A DNA stretch of 64,000 nt, from positions 2,675,001-2,739,000 of the forward strand of contig JAXDDX010000051.1 in assembly GCA_034670405.1 (NCBI GenBank), given 5' to 3'. Position 1 is the first letter of the stretch. Every line of letters begins with the position of its first letter. Below are positions 1 to 21,519 of this stretch, in pieces. The translations under genes and the position numbers were made by a program. The notes beneath the pieces are model-generated. The model saw nothing but the letters and a program-made list of their open reading frames with translations. It was not told the DNA's origin and ran no database searches. Origin of the DNA: Hoplostethus atlanticus (lineage: Eukaryota; Chordata; Actinopteri; Trachichthyiformes; Trachichthyidae).

Positions 1-163
1 CATACTACCAGTAAACCAACGAGCCAACGCGGATGTTGTCGTTGTATAAATGTAGGAAACATCAAACAGCGCATCCTGCTGACAGACATGTGTCAATGTT
101 TTCAGAAATTTGCGACCAGTGATCAACTTCAGAGCAATGTTTCAGTGTTTAGAGACATTTATT

Positions 164-1100
164 ACAAACCACATACAAATAAATAACATACAAAAAACTG
201 AGACAGAAAATTTGAAACTAAAAAAGGTTTTCTGTCTTTTGGCTGCTTTGTAATCCCATTACTCTAGTACAAAGAATTAAGGCAACACTTCTGAATGAGA
301 CACTATTCAAGCTTTAAAATGAACATTAAGACATATTGGTGTATGTGTGCACAAAAATACTGTAAGTGCTGGAAAAGTTGTCAACGGGTGCCAATACTTT
401 TGTAAATGGTCTATGAACCAGGTACACAGATGAGGGATTAAATCATTTGGCGTTCCAGGCCCGTCCCACAGAACAGCACACACACAGTTTTGCTCAGTGA
501 CGTCCTTGTTCAAAGTACCACCACCAGACATTTAGTCACTTATTCTGTGAAATGAGTATGAGAAAAATGACTGACTTTAAACTGGGAGGCTGCTCTAATG
601 TATCTGGTCCACTTATAATAACACGGGACAGTCTGCCTTCACTGTAGCACAGAGCATTACAGTTGCAGCCAATGGGTGAATGCCACATTGACAGCACACA
701 ATGCTGGCAGGGTGAGTTTGTTATGCCAACTCAGCATTTTTAACCTCAGTACACCCAAGATGGTGAAATGTCATTCAAGATGATCATGTTGTGACAAAGC
801 ACTGGAACCAGACCTGGTAGAGGAACACTGACAGGATGTAGTGATACATTTTATCCATTCCTCTGAAAGGCCACTGAATGTGAAAGCATCCTGGAACGCC
901 CAATTTAGTGTGGAATTGTATCCATAGGGGTAGCTAACATTACCATATTATTATATCTAGGTTGGTGCCTGTAAAAAATGTACAGCTCTCCAAATCTGCA
1001 GCACAATGATAAACCTGTGCAAGAGCCATCAACTGTGTCAAATTTGGATAATCTAGGTCACACAAAAATAAGAAAAAATTGGAGTCCACTCGGAAAAGTG
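164..1100 (-). other. ccp110: Probable ccp110 3' UTR and downstream flank
   Basis: No coding exon could be supported here. The ccp110 stop codon is at 1101-1103. The clearest polyadenylation signal downstream of it is AATAAA on the minus strand (TTTATT at 158-163), so the transcript may end near 130-150. Around 380-400 there is a short stretch (GGGTGCCAATACTTTTGT) that resembles the end of fish Tc1-like elements, so part of this segment may be repeat-derived. The UTR end is an inference. Confidence 0.4.
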
Positions 1101-9880
<8,780 letters not shown>

Positions 9881-10330
9881 CAAAACAGAGAAAGCTGTTT
9901 CTATTCCCCGAACTCCGACGATGAGCCCATTCAGACGTTATTAACTTTAGTTGCCGAGCACCTCCTAAATAGTAACCCTATTTACTGTTAGATAGCTAGC
10001 GTTAGCTATTGTTAGCCTGGTTAGCCCTCAAGACCAAACTACAGTACCGGTAATTATTAACACAGAGGAGAACAAATTGGAGCTACGAGGCTAGCAATAA
10101 ACCAAAACAGCTATCTACCTGACATAAGCGAATACAGTTCTGTGAGCAGTACAGAAACTCTGCAAAATTAAAATCGCCACCAGGCTCAGTGTTTACATTT
10201 TTGCCCGCCTCGCCTCCTGAGCAACAAAGTGACAGTTTGGAAACTGTTGTGGCGTTCACAAACCCTGGCATGGATCGGAGCAAAACACGGATTTACCACA
10301 TTAAACGACGCATCACCGTTACACACAAAT
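9881..10330 (-). promoter_or_regulatory. ccp110: Probable ccp110 promoter and 5' UTR region
   Basis: This interval lies directly upstream of the ccp110 start codon (9880) and has more CpG than the flanking AT-rich DNA, especially 10190-10290. No upstream non-coding exon could be placed with confidence, and no TATA box was obvious. It also contains short repeats of the type GCTAGCGTTAGCTA near 9990-10020, a pattern that recurs in the pycr1 promoter. The promoter role is inferred from position only. Confidence 0.4.
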
Positions 10331-11018
10331 CAAATTTAATTGTAATTGTAATTTAAACGTCTCAAAGAAGCAAATCATATCGTTTACACTGAACTTCCTG
10401 TTTGTTGAGATGATCATATGAAGCATGCGTTGTTAGTGGATAAAATAGGGCTCCGTGTTTTGCCTTGTTCCAGACTGGTTTAGAGCGGAGGGAGCTACTA
10501 CAGTCAATGTTAAATTGATACTGCCATCTACAGACTTGAATGGCTAAACAAAGAAATGAGCAAAGCTGTTCTAGTAAAACGGCAAAGTAATGCTTGGAAA
10601 TGGAAATTAAAGTTAAAGTAAAGACGTGAAGTGGGTTAAATAGACACATTTATTCATTAGGTAGATTATTTTGTTTTTATTTGTTATTGATCCCTCACAA
10701 TCTATGCTCTTCATTGAATGATCAACCCTCAGTGCCCTCCAGAATTATTGGCACCCATAGTAAAGATAAGTCAAAACGGTTATAGGCAAAATTCTGTGCT
10801 CATGAAAATTTGAAAATCATGTTCTTAGTTATATTGTATTAATCTTGTGTTAACCATTATTTTTTTTAAATGGTCCCATGATAAGCACTATAGGTTGCAA
10901 ACTATCTACTTCAAGCAAAGACATCTAGACTATCTAGGCTATGTTCCTCTGAAATTAAATTTAGGACTACCATCTTTTTTAGAGTAAAGGTATCATATAT
11001 TGGAAGAAAACAATTTGA

Positions 11019-11059
<41 letters not shown>

Positions 11060-11345
11060 GGGAGGGAGGGAGTGTGTAAACTCAATATGGTTTCTTCCTG
11101 TAAATAGTGACCACCAATTACAAACATAAATAAAATATTGACTTGCCATTTGTCAATATAACAAATAACTGAAACAGTTATCTTTATAAACCAGTAATGG
11201 ATTACTCCTATCATGTGTACCTTATATCCATATCTATATCTATATCTACTTTAAAATGATATCAGTGTCTCCTCTCATACCTTCATCAGCTCAGCACCCT
11301 ATAATGTAAATGACTATATTCAAAAACCATTGTACACAGGAATAC
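10331..11345. other. Intergenic DNA between mafg 3' end and ccp110, with Tc1 fragment and microsatellite
   Basis: No gene was found. A Tc1/mariner-like terminal fragment starts at about 10727 (CAGTGCCCTCCAGAATTATT and following), a phrase typical of fish Tc1 inverted repeats. A compound GT then GA microsatellite lies at 11018-11072. Because ccp110 and mafg are not neighbours in human, a synteny breakpoint should fall in or near this interval. Confidence 0.5.
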
Positions 11346-11349
11346 ACAC

Positions 11350-13393
11350 AATCTGTTCCATTTTAAAACATGTTTATTGGTCATATACAAAATAAAATAA
11401 GCTGTTTATCAACAAACATACAGTATATACATCAATAAATTAAAAGATGTCAGACCGATGATGAAACAGTTAATTTTATGATTACCAATACATTGTCATC
11501 ATCACTTACATATCTACAAATTGCAAAAAAAGTACAATAATTTAGTTGATGATAAATACTTACAAAGACTGTCACATTTTAAGTATTTTCCCATAGAAAG
11601 TACTGTGGTAGAATAATTTATTACACCCCATACAGAAATATTACAAAACACAGAATCTTCTATTACAAGGTCATTTCTGAATATGCCATATTCACACAAA
11701 CTCACTACTTTTCTATAGCTTTAAACTGACCATCATATACTTTAGAAACACAAAAATATCCCAGCTCCCATGAGCAACCTAGTCATATGCTCACCAGTTG
11801 ACACTGCATGTGGTTTGATGAATAAGAAAAAATAGAAAAATAAAAAACACACAGAGGGGGTGAGGCTTACAACGACAAAAAGCAAAGAACGAGGTTATTC
11901 TGATGTGACACCTGAACGTTGGGTAAGATTTTAGCTCACAGGGTGTGTGTGACTGTGTGTTTGAGGAAGGGGGCCGAGACAGAGAGAACAAGAGAGAGAG
12001 AGAAAGATCTGCTTGGGAGGCAAAACAAACATTATTGATGGACGCACCAAACAAATGATCAAAGGACTCCTTGGTTCATTTACTTTCATTGATCGCCATC
12101 AGAGGTGGGTGAAAGGGCTTTTAGAGTCTGGTGGCGTGATTCACTAGACAGGAAAACAACTGAATGACTACATACTGATTGGCCAAGCAGCAAGATAAGG
12201 AGTTAATGATTTGCGTCAGACATTTTAGAGAAGGGCATGGCTGTCTACCTCATTCTATAAACTATGAACTTTTGTGAAAAAGGTGGGGAAAGTTGAGGAG
12301 GAAATGGCTAGAGTTTTATCAGGCATGTCTGAACCCACCCTTTCTGCCTCTGTAAAATATTTATGAATGGTCTATGCGGTTTAGGAGTGGTTACATGGGT
12401 TTGTGATGAAAAGTGTTTTCATAGTGAGGGTACGACCCCATATGATGAGCCCTGATGACCACAACTACACAGCCAGTAGCAAATAGGATCAGTTTGTCTT
12501 ACAAGCTCATAAGCGCTGACATGAAACGCTTCCGAGGAGCCCCGCGCAGATAAACTTTAGAGGTCACTGTTGTCAGTTGACCACGTCTGCTAAGTGAAAA
12601 TTAGGAAGACACGTTAGTATGGTTCACCTCATGTGACCAGTGAGAGAAAGCAGCCTGTTAACACCTAACACTCTGACCAAATGATTCTGTCTATGGAGAG
12701 AAGGAGTGTGGGGCAGAAGGTAAGTCACTCCACCAGATTTAAAGAGAGAGATAAACTGATATTGGCATTTGATAAGATAGATCAATAAACACTCTGTATA
12801 AAAGCTATCGACCTCATCATTTCACACTGTACCTGCAGTTATAACACAGACAACTTGAGACAACTACTATAGCATCAATCCTCCAGTATGGCAGGAGCTC
12901 TAATTTTGCCTCCTCTGAGGCCCCACCCAGTTTGCATAATTCGAGATGTCCATTTAACAACAGTCACCATGTTGACATTAAGTATGTTCACTCAATGTGC
13001 ATCCTCTCCAAACAAGAGGATGGAAAAACACAAATGAACAAAGCAAATTGAGTGAAAACATATTTGGTACAACTGGACGGTGGCACATACGTTTTGACAA
13101 GTACCTCAAAGTTCAATATTTTGTTCTACTTTTACATAACCGAGTTTTAGTACAAGTTGTCCCCCCCCCCTTTTTTTTTTAGCCACATGACTACACACCA
13201 CACAGGACTTGCCAATCAAAAACAGCAATAACATCAATACAAAAGCAAATCTAAAGACAGACAGAAAGCAAGAAAGTGTGTGAGAGAGAGATTACATGGA
13301 AAACTCCATCAGAACAATTTCACAGATCACCAATCGAAGAAATGCATACTGCCCATACAAAAATCTTTTAAAATATATACCACATACATAAAT

Positions 13394-13425
<32 letters not shown>

Positions 13426-16409
13426 CCTATATTTACTTGCAGCCAAATATCAGGTGTCTTCCAGTGTTCAGAGATAGAAGAAAACATTTGTATCAGACAT
13501 TTTCCCTTGACATTTCTGACATTTGTAGCTCTCTAGTTTCATGGTTGATTGAACCTGCAAATGGTTATCAGTGCAAGGGTATATGGAGTATTAGTATTAT
13601 TATACCTCAAACCCACATTCCTTCCTATCCGTGTCATTCTGCTCCTGAAATTTATGTTAATGTAAGGTATGGAAGATGAAGACATACCTTACTGATCTTA
13701 AAGGATAATTCCAGGTATTTTTAAACCTGGGCCCTATTTGTACATATTTTGGGGTCTAAATGACTAATAGGTACAAAAAGTTTTGGAATTTCTCCAGTAT
13801 ATTGCCTCAGCCAGCAGCCGCAAAATGGGCTGCAATGGCTGCAACGTAATCCTTTGGGGATGCGCCCGATCTGTGCCCGATCAAAGTACGATCCACTAAA
13901 AGTGCTTGTTTTTGCCACTGACAGGCTCAGATTGTTATTGGAAGTGTCTGACAACATTACGGAAAGGATGCCTACAGAGATAGACCTTTGTTTAACCAGA
14001 AACCTTTATTTAACCTCTTCCTGCACCTCTCGCGAGATTTCAGAGTGAGGCTTCTCTTTCAGCGAAACTTCTGTTTCTGGTTAAAAAAAGGTCTATCTCT
14101 GTAGCGATCGAATAACAATCTGAGTCTGTCAGTGGCTAAAACAAGCACTTTTAGTGGACGTACTTTGATCGGGCGCAGTTGCCCCAAAGGATTACGTTGC
14201 AGCCATTGCAGCCCGTTTTGCGACTGCCGGCTGAGGTGATCTACTGGAGCAATTCAAAAACTTTTTGTACCTATTAGTCATTTAGACCCCAAAATATATA
14301 CAAATAGGGCCCAGGTTTAAAAACACCAGAATTATCCTTTAATAACTGCACAGCAGTAGGCTAACTAACCCCCTTTTCTTCACAGTGGAAATTAGTAGTT
14401 CAGGTAAAATGTGGTTCAAAAGGCTGTGTATATGTACTATTTTATCATTGTAAATTACATCTATTTCAATGAATGACTCCTTTTAAATCAGGTTCCCCTT
14501 GGTTAACAAAACAATTTGAGGCGACTGGACTTTATAAATAGGGTAAACCCCATTCTTTGACAGACAAGCCATTAAATAGCAGTGTCATAATAGATTTTTT
14601 CATTTCATAAAACAGCACATACAATAACAAAGTTGTTTTGCTTCCCTGGCATTTACAGAACAGTAGAAAAACTAACAAATGAAATACAATCAGCATTATA
14701 TATATGTGTATATATATAATGTACACAGCAAAAAACAAATATTAACAAAATCACACACCACAAAAATAACTTATTAAAAGAGCAGGGGTGATGCAGCCAT
14801 ATAGACCCATTATATGACTATTCTTCCACCATCCCCATAACCTTGCATGCCAGACGACCTGAACACACAACATCGCCTGGCTTGCAAGGTTATCGTCCCC
14901 ATTTCCAGAACTCATAGGTCATTTTATCTGCAATAACGAGCCTTGAATATTGCAAAGAGCATAATACAGCACCAAAGTTCTGTTCAGAAATACAAAACAT
15001 GTGTTCAGTAAAATAAATGTATTATGCCTTGATTAAAATTTACAAATCATCACTAAGTGCAGATTATAAGTAACACATTTGCACTAATGGGGTTGAATGC
15101 TGGGGCAGGAAGGACAAAGATCTTCTGATTAGAGAAAGAGTGCAGTTACCCATGGTGTCATCACCCGCTTCGGCCTGAAATCAAACAAGGATCAACGTCA
15201 CATCCATGAAATAATGAACATTACAGTTACCTCATCACATACCTACACGGCACACCACACGCTAGTCCACGGTTACACACACGTGCCTAGTCACTAGAGA
15301 AAAACAAAGCTATTGACTTCAATAGTTAAGCCACTTTTGGTACAATTGCAAAATAGAGAGAGATATATCAAACAAATTTTGTTATACCTTTTTTAAAGGT
15401 TGTTACAAACAATGCAAAGATAATTATGTCTTTATAAAATTCCAGACTCTACCATACATTGACAAAGATCCTTTGAGTATATAACACCACATATTATAAG
15501 ACTAGTTTCATGGTAAAGCTTATGGGAAATAACATCCATTTGTGTGACTGGAGATTCAGTCAAATATTTTAATATCTTTACTTTAATCACATTTGCACAA
15601 ATGAGCTCAATGGTTAACAGAAAGAGGAATGCAATGGGAAACCACTTTGTAAAAACGTCTTTGTAGGAATAATAACCTAAATCTCCGAGCCAGTAGCCAA
15701 TCAGACTTACAAGCCAACAAAACCAAATCAGTAATTCCGATAAATAAGAGAGGTACATTAACTTTTCCTTCTAAAAGCACATTATATTACTTTTCCAAAA
15801 AGCAGATTGTGTGCGAGATAAAGAAAATAAAAACTGAGCTTGTGTTTTGCAAACTGTTTTATGTGTCCCTAAGTATTTGTTTCTAGGTGGAGGAACCGCC
15901 AAGTCACATAAATGGGTGTTATTATAATCCTGATGGCTACTACACAGCTCTCACAACAATACACAGCGATACTTAAATGCTGTCACAACCTGATTCCTGA
16001 TTGGTCAGTGTATTCCATTAAGCACAGGTATAAGCACAAGTCAACAGACACCTGCATTGAATCTCCACCATCCTTTCACAATTCCTCATGTCCTCTTGAC
16101 GTCTTGGTGCATATTGTAGGAGACCAAGGCACTTGCCCTTCTTCAAAACACTTTGAGAGGAACTCAAAGACAGAGAAGGCAACTTCATCTTAATTCAGCC
16201 CTGGTGTTCAAACGACCCTTTCCCTGAATATTCTCTCATACTAAGACAAGGTCAATGACTTGCATTAATGTCTTTCCACTTTCAGATAAAATACCGTTCT
16301 GTGGTGTGTTAAGTTTTTTTTTGTAAATATCAATTGCCTTTTTCCTCCTCCTGCAGAGCCAGGAAGTATCCAATAACGGAAGCCAGTTGGAATTGAAAAA
16401 TGGAAGGAC

Positions 16410-16446
<37 letters not shown>

Positions 16447-17430
16447 AAGAGACTGTAGAAAAAGTACAGCTAACTAAATATAGCAATACCAAAACAAACA
16501 CGCACCACAGAATTTCACAGAATTCCTGATATATAACAATTCACACACAGAGAATACACTTTGGACCTCATGTGAATGACAACACAGTACAAAACAGTAG
16601 AAATACAGTTACCACCATTGTGTAATATATATTTTCTATAGTATTTTTCTGAAAAAGTTCTTCAGTTGTTCTTGGCTTGGTGGAGCAATATGGGACTTCT
16701 TTGCAGACAGTGAAATCTCTCTTATATTCTTTTGGAATTACACGGCATAACTATGAGCAGGGTCCCAACTATTTTTTTTGTAAATCAAACCCGTGACTTT
16801 TTCATGACTATTCTCTAACACAAATCCATACCATCCTTTCCAATACCAACAGGTGTAATATTTTAGAATATTTTTGTTAGTATGATTGATGTTAAATGTT
16901 CCAGATCTTGGTTTGGCCAGACTAACACTTCACATGTAGTATACAAATGTCTAATTGAGTCATTATGGACACCTAGATGTACCGGCAGCCTAACGTGAGA
17001 CTGAACACTTGACTGATTGAAATGGAAACTGAACAAATTTGCACGATTTTTCTGAAACGTTTGGGCATTTACAATTTTTCTGGGAATTTTCTGGGCCTGG
17101 AAAATCCACTGCTCAAATTGTATGGCTTTCCAGGCTTTCTATGATGGTAGGAACCCTGTGTATCTGTCCTGTGCTAAATGATCATGCGCTGACCAAAGGC
17201 TGCATCCTAATAGTCTCAAGAGTCTTCCTCTGCTTACCTCCTTTCCTTTACCTACACTGCTCTCAGATAGGTTACAGCAACATAATGGGGCATTTGATCA
17301 CAGCTGCCCAGCTCTTTTAGGCCAGCGCAGGTAGAGGAGAGACGGCCAGTAGAGGAAGAGGACTACTCTGATGCAGCTGAACTCCATTCTGATACACCCT
17401 CATGTTTCTTTCCATCTATTTGCCCCTCCC
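11350..17430 (-). other. mafg: Putative long mafg 3' UTR
   Basis: No further coding exon is visible between the mafg stop codon (17431-17433) and the next gene. A well-formed polyadenylation site lies at the far end: AATAAA on the minus strand (11373-11378), followed within 30 bases by the GU-rich stretch GTGTGTATTCCTGTGTAC. MAFG has a multi-kilobase 3' UTR in mammals, so a roughly 6 kb UTR is plausible, but intermediate poly(A) sites are possible. Inside lie a foldback transposon (13698-14342), a small hairpin (14837-14893), a GT microsatellite (13400-13424) and a GA microsatellite (16410-16450). Confidence 0.45.
13698..14342. mobile_element. Foldback (palindromic) MITE with TTAA at both ends
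   Basis: Both ends read TTAAAGGATAATTC and its reverse complement GAATTATCCTTTAA, which is consistent with a TTAA target site. Two long inverted arms (about 13698-14005 and 14070-14342) carry matching segments in opposite order. Examples are AACCTGGGCCCTATTTGTA, CAATCTGAG, GCACTTTTAGTGGA and ACAGAGATAGACCTTT, the last two with counterparts in the other arm. A loop of about 65 bases separates the arms. No transposase is encoded. TTAA targets are used by piggyBac and Kolobok families; which one drove this element cannot be decided here. The arms differ at scattered sites, so the copy is not recent. Confidence 0.8.
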
Positions 17431-18096
17431 TCAAGACCGTGCATCAGTTTTTGACTTCACTATTGTAATCACGCTCGTTGCTGTTGCCACCTTCCCTGGT
17501 ATGAGCGGCCCAATGACTGATGACGGCACCCCTCCTCCCCCCCCTCCGGCCCTTACCCCAACCCCAACGGTTGGGCTCCGTGCCACAGTCCTAGCGAAGG
17601 TCTGTAATGCCTCGTACTTAGACCTCAGTGCATCCAGCTCAACACGCATCGAAGCATTCTCGTTGGCCAGTTTGTCCACCTCCTGCTGCAGCTGGGCCTT
17701 CTGCTTCTCTAGCTCCTCCTTCTGGGTAACACGCTTCACACGGCAGCTGGCAGCGTAGCCCCGGTTCTTCAGGGTGCGTCGCCGCTGTTTCAGTTGGAGG
17801 ATCTCATCTTTTGTGAGCCCTCGGAGGTGCTGGTTCAGCTCCCGCACTGACATGGTCACCAGCTCATCATCTGTCAGGCTGGTGCCATTCTCACCTGGCT
17901 CCCGCTTCACCTGAGGAATGGGGCAGGAGACAAGAAGAGAGAGGGAGAGAGATAAAGTAGGCAATGAAGTACGTATCCATATTCCATATCTTTTCAGAAA
18001 ATTGCACAAACAATCAATCAAATACTAGGTATTCAGTGTAAAATGTGTGCACTCTCTTACCTTCAAGGCTTTATTTCCTTTGTTAGTGGTCGTCAT
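17431..18096 (-). CDS. mafg: Transcription factor MafG (small Maf bZIP), two coding exons
   Basis: MafG pairs with NRF2, NF-E2 p45 or BACH partners to bind Maf-recognition/antioxidant elements; it has no activation domain of its own (family knowledge). Exon A, 18061-18096, encodes [12 protein letters not shown]; exon B, 17431-17910, starts [17 protein letters not shown]. Together they encode 171 residues against 162 in human. Visible in order are a SUMO consensus VKRE with Lys14, the extended homology region ([17 protein letters not shown]), the basic region ([19 protein letters not shown]), a leucine zipper, and the MafG-specific tail [12 protein letters not shown]. The tail and [13 protein letters not shown] separate it from MafK and MafF. 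A glycine run (about residues 135-140) before PGKVA is longer than in human. The exon containing the start codon begins at 18126 after a TTAG acceptor, so the gene has an upstream non-coding exon. Confidence 0.97.
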
Positions 18097-19763
18097 GCCA
18101 CGAGAGCCTTGCTCTTCTGAACAGACCTAAGGAGACATGGGAGGGTAACATGCATTAGCAAGGCCATTCAATCAAACAGACAGAATCAAAATCAGACAGA
18201 AGTTCAAGAAGAAGCAATTTAAGGCAGTGAACAAAACACTATTAATGTGTTACAGAACAATAGCTGTTCTTTAAGACCCATTGAAAAGCTGTCAGCTGTC
18301 AGCAGATCAACACCCACCAAGACTAGTGGAGACATCATATCAGATCCAATTCTGTTCGACGTGAGCATATTATGATGCATCTGTATCAAACTGTGAGTGA
18401 AAGTGAGACCCACACACAGTAACATTTCTTAGAATTTCCTGACTTCCTGTTTCCTGGTGGTTAGCCTGACAGTGCCCACTACCTTAGTGTTCTACAAATC
18501 TTATTGGTTGGCTTTTGGCCAATAGTTAAGAAATGAGTGTGAAAGAAGAGGAAGTGGTAGAATTAGTGGGAAGGACTCCAGGGGAAAACCAACTGCCCAA
18601 GGGACCTTTGTTCCCTCAGTAGGGGCTGTCAGGTGTCAACCTCCTATAAGGTTGCCAATCACCAGCATGTGTCTTTCTGTTATGAGCCAACCACAAGTGA
18701 TGAGCAAACTGCACTAGTTTGAAATCTTAGGTGGTATGAGTTGGTCAATCTGGTTATAAGCTGTTGGGGGAGTATGTATTGTGTTGTTTAGCAGCCTGTT
18801 GCTAGTATCACTGTTCACCTGCTGCCTTTGAGGAATCAATTATGAGGATGTAGTCTGGCAGGCCAATGCTACTGTTTAAAAGTCTCCCCCAATTGTTAAT
18901 GCTTTAGCAGTGACAGAATATTACTGTCATATAAGTGTGTGTCCTCATCTATAATCACCATAGTTCGGGATACAACATTACATTCAATAAGAAATCATGA
19001 AAAGTATCACTTTACCTTTAGCTACTAGGCTAGCTAGCTACCAAGTCAGCTAACTGTAGCCCCCATGCCTTCAAATCAAAGTTCAGCTTTATTTATCAAG
19101 TGATATTAGGTTTCTAACCTAATTCAACAAAATAAAAGGAAAGATTTGTGGCTATCTAAAGCACAGTATGTAACCTATTGTATTTTCAAGTTTTGAAATT
19201 TGTTAGATTTAACAAGTTAGCAGCTTTTTCCACTGGCTCAGGACTACATGTGGTGCAGTGTGCTCATCACTTGCAGAAAGAGGTGTGATGGCTGCCTGAC
19301 AGGCCTTACTGAGGGAATAAAAGTCCCTCAGGCAAACCAACTGTTACAACCTTAACACACATGCACACATGCACACTTTACCCAAGACTCTAGTGTGGAA
19401 AGTGCAGGCTATAGAGTGGAGAGGAGAAAGAGATATAGACCTTGAATTACTAGGGATAAAAGCAATCTTATCAAATAAAACCTGAGCTGTTGAAAAACGA
19501 TGCATAAGTATTTGTGCCACAAAGTACAAACAATAGACAAAATGTGGAGACACAAGAGCATGAATCAGAAGTCAACAAAGAGGGTGTGGGGAAGTGCAAA
19601 AGATGAGATCAGTCCTTAGAGCACACAGCGCCACAGATTAGCATCTTCACAAGCTCTCAATGAGATGCTTTGTATAGTGTGTTGGTCTGGCTCTCATCTC
19701 TCTGATCAGTGTGTGTGTGTGTGTGTGTGTGTGTGTTCGATAAAGGGCAGCTATTGTTGCTGC

Positions 19764-19804
19764 TGCTGAGCGATCATCATGAGACCAGTCATGATGACTC
19801 AGCA
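19764..19804. promoter_or_regulatory. NF-E2/ARE-type site within an imperfect palindrome, mafg intron
   Basis: ATGACTCAGCA at 19794-19804 is an exact NF-E2/antioxidant-response core (TGCTGAGTCAT on the minus strand). Its partner arm at 19764-19782 reads TGCTGAG, three extra bases, then TCATCATGA, so the two 16-base arms are complementary around a 6-base loop. Small Maf heterodimers bind this sequence, so it is a candidate autoregulatory site. Function is not shown by sequence alone, and an 11-base motif can occur by chance in 64 kb. Confidence 0.45.
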
Positions 19805-20439
19805 GATTCCTGATCTCACTCACCCCTCCCTCCCCTCTCTCCTCCCCCACCACACACATTACTGCTCTCATCTGTCACTCTTCATCTCCCCTTTCTTGCC
19901 CCTCCTCTCTCTTTTTACTCCTCTTCTGCCCTCCCTGCTCTCTAAATTGTGAGGGACTGCCCCAGAAATAGCTGCAGGCAGAGGAAAGGCTAAAGGGCAA
20001 GAGGGGGTCAATGCTACAGTCAATGGGAAAAGGCACTATAGGTAGGCTGTTTAATGGGCAGCAAAACAACCTGCTCTTCATCCAAACCACCACACCATAT
20101 AGACACTGCTGAATCAAAATGTTAGTTCTGAATTAAAAATAAATCAATCAATTTGATTTAAGGCAGACTATTCTGTTAAAGCGTATCTATTTCACATACA
20201 GGGAGAAAATACAGTAGGGGGTTCAACCAGAACAAACCAATCAACAAACCAGTGATTTATTTCAATCAATAAAAAGTTGGGAAATTTTAACAAGTGAGCT
20301 TCTGTTTGTGGAAGTGATAATATCCAATATCTCGATCAATATCTTAGATATGCATCTTCTCGTTTCTGACGAGGATGTTATAGTCTTTCTGTGAAAGGCA
20401 CAGCAAAGAATGTGTCAATGAGCCTCCCCCACAATGCAC

Positions 20440-20481
<42 letters not shown>

Positions 20482-21519
20482 CCCCACAAATCCTGCAGTT
20501 ATAAATAGACATAGATGAAAGAGAAATCTACACTACTACTAACACACATGTGCACACAGACAAGCATGTACGCAAATGCACACGCACACGCACACGCACA
20601 AACACACAAACACACATACACACATACACACATATACCAAATATACAGCATCTCAACATCCTTTTGCAAAAAAGTCTATGTGAATTAAGAAGGATGTGGG
20701 AAAAGAAAAACACTAAGCTATTCCTCAGATACAAGGTTTAGTTCAAACTACTACACAAGCTACTACACAGCAGCTCTCTGCTCTGGCTTCATCTACAACA
20801 ACATTCTGGCTGACATACTGACATTTGACTTCAGTAGACACACATCTTAAAGCAATCCTTTTGGGTTAGGATCCATCAATAATAAACCCAAAGGTCTTTC
20901 TTACTGTGTGTGTGTACTGTATCTAATGTCTTCCATCCTCCTGTATTACTGTACTCTGTGCTCTACAGCATACCTCTCCTTAGTTGGGGTTCACCATGAC
21001 ACAATAGATGGATCAAATACATGAAACTGAGGGTGGCTTGGGGGGGGGTGGGGAGAGAAAAGAGAGGGGCGAGGAGGCGGCTTTTTTCCTGCCAGGCACC
21101 ATCTTATTTCCCCTGTGCCCAAAACCCCATCCCCCTCTGCCCTATCTCCATACAAACAAAAAGGATTCCAGCAAGCATATGTGCATGCACACACACACAC
21201 ATACACATCCATTCCCCTATCGCCATGCCTGTGGGGTACAATATAACACACATGCAAACTGGTCTACTATAAATACACAAACATGGGGATATAGCTATAT
21301 TTGAAGTGCTAGAAACACATCAGAAACACGCTAATATGCGCTGTAAAAGACACGATCAACACATCGTCAAGTGTACCTAAATAACGTGTGGCACTAACAC
21401 CGCCAGGGATAGAGGTTGGTTTCCCACTTGGGCCACTACAAATGTATGTAATTGTAAGTTGTTTCAGTAGTTTGTTTGTTATTACACACTAAGCAGCACA
21501 TCTCCACCCTAACAACGGT

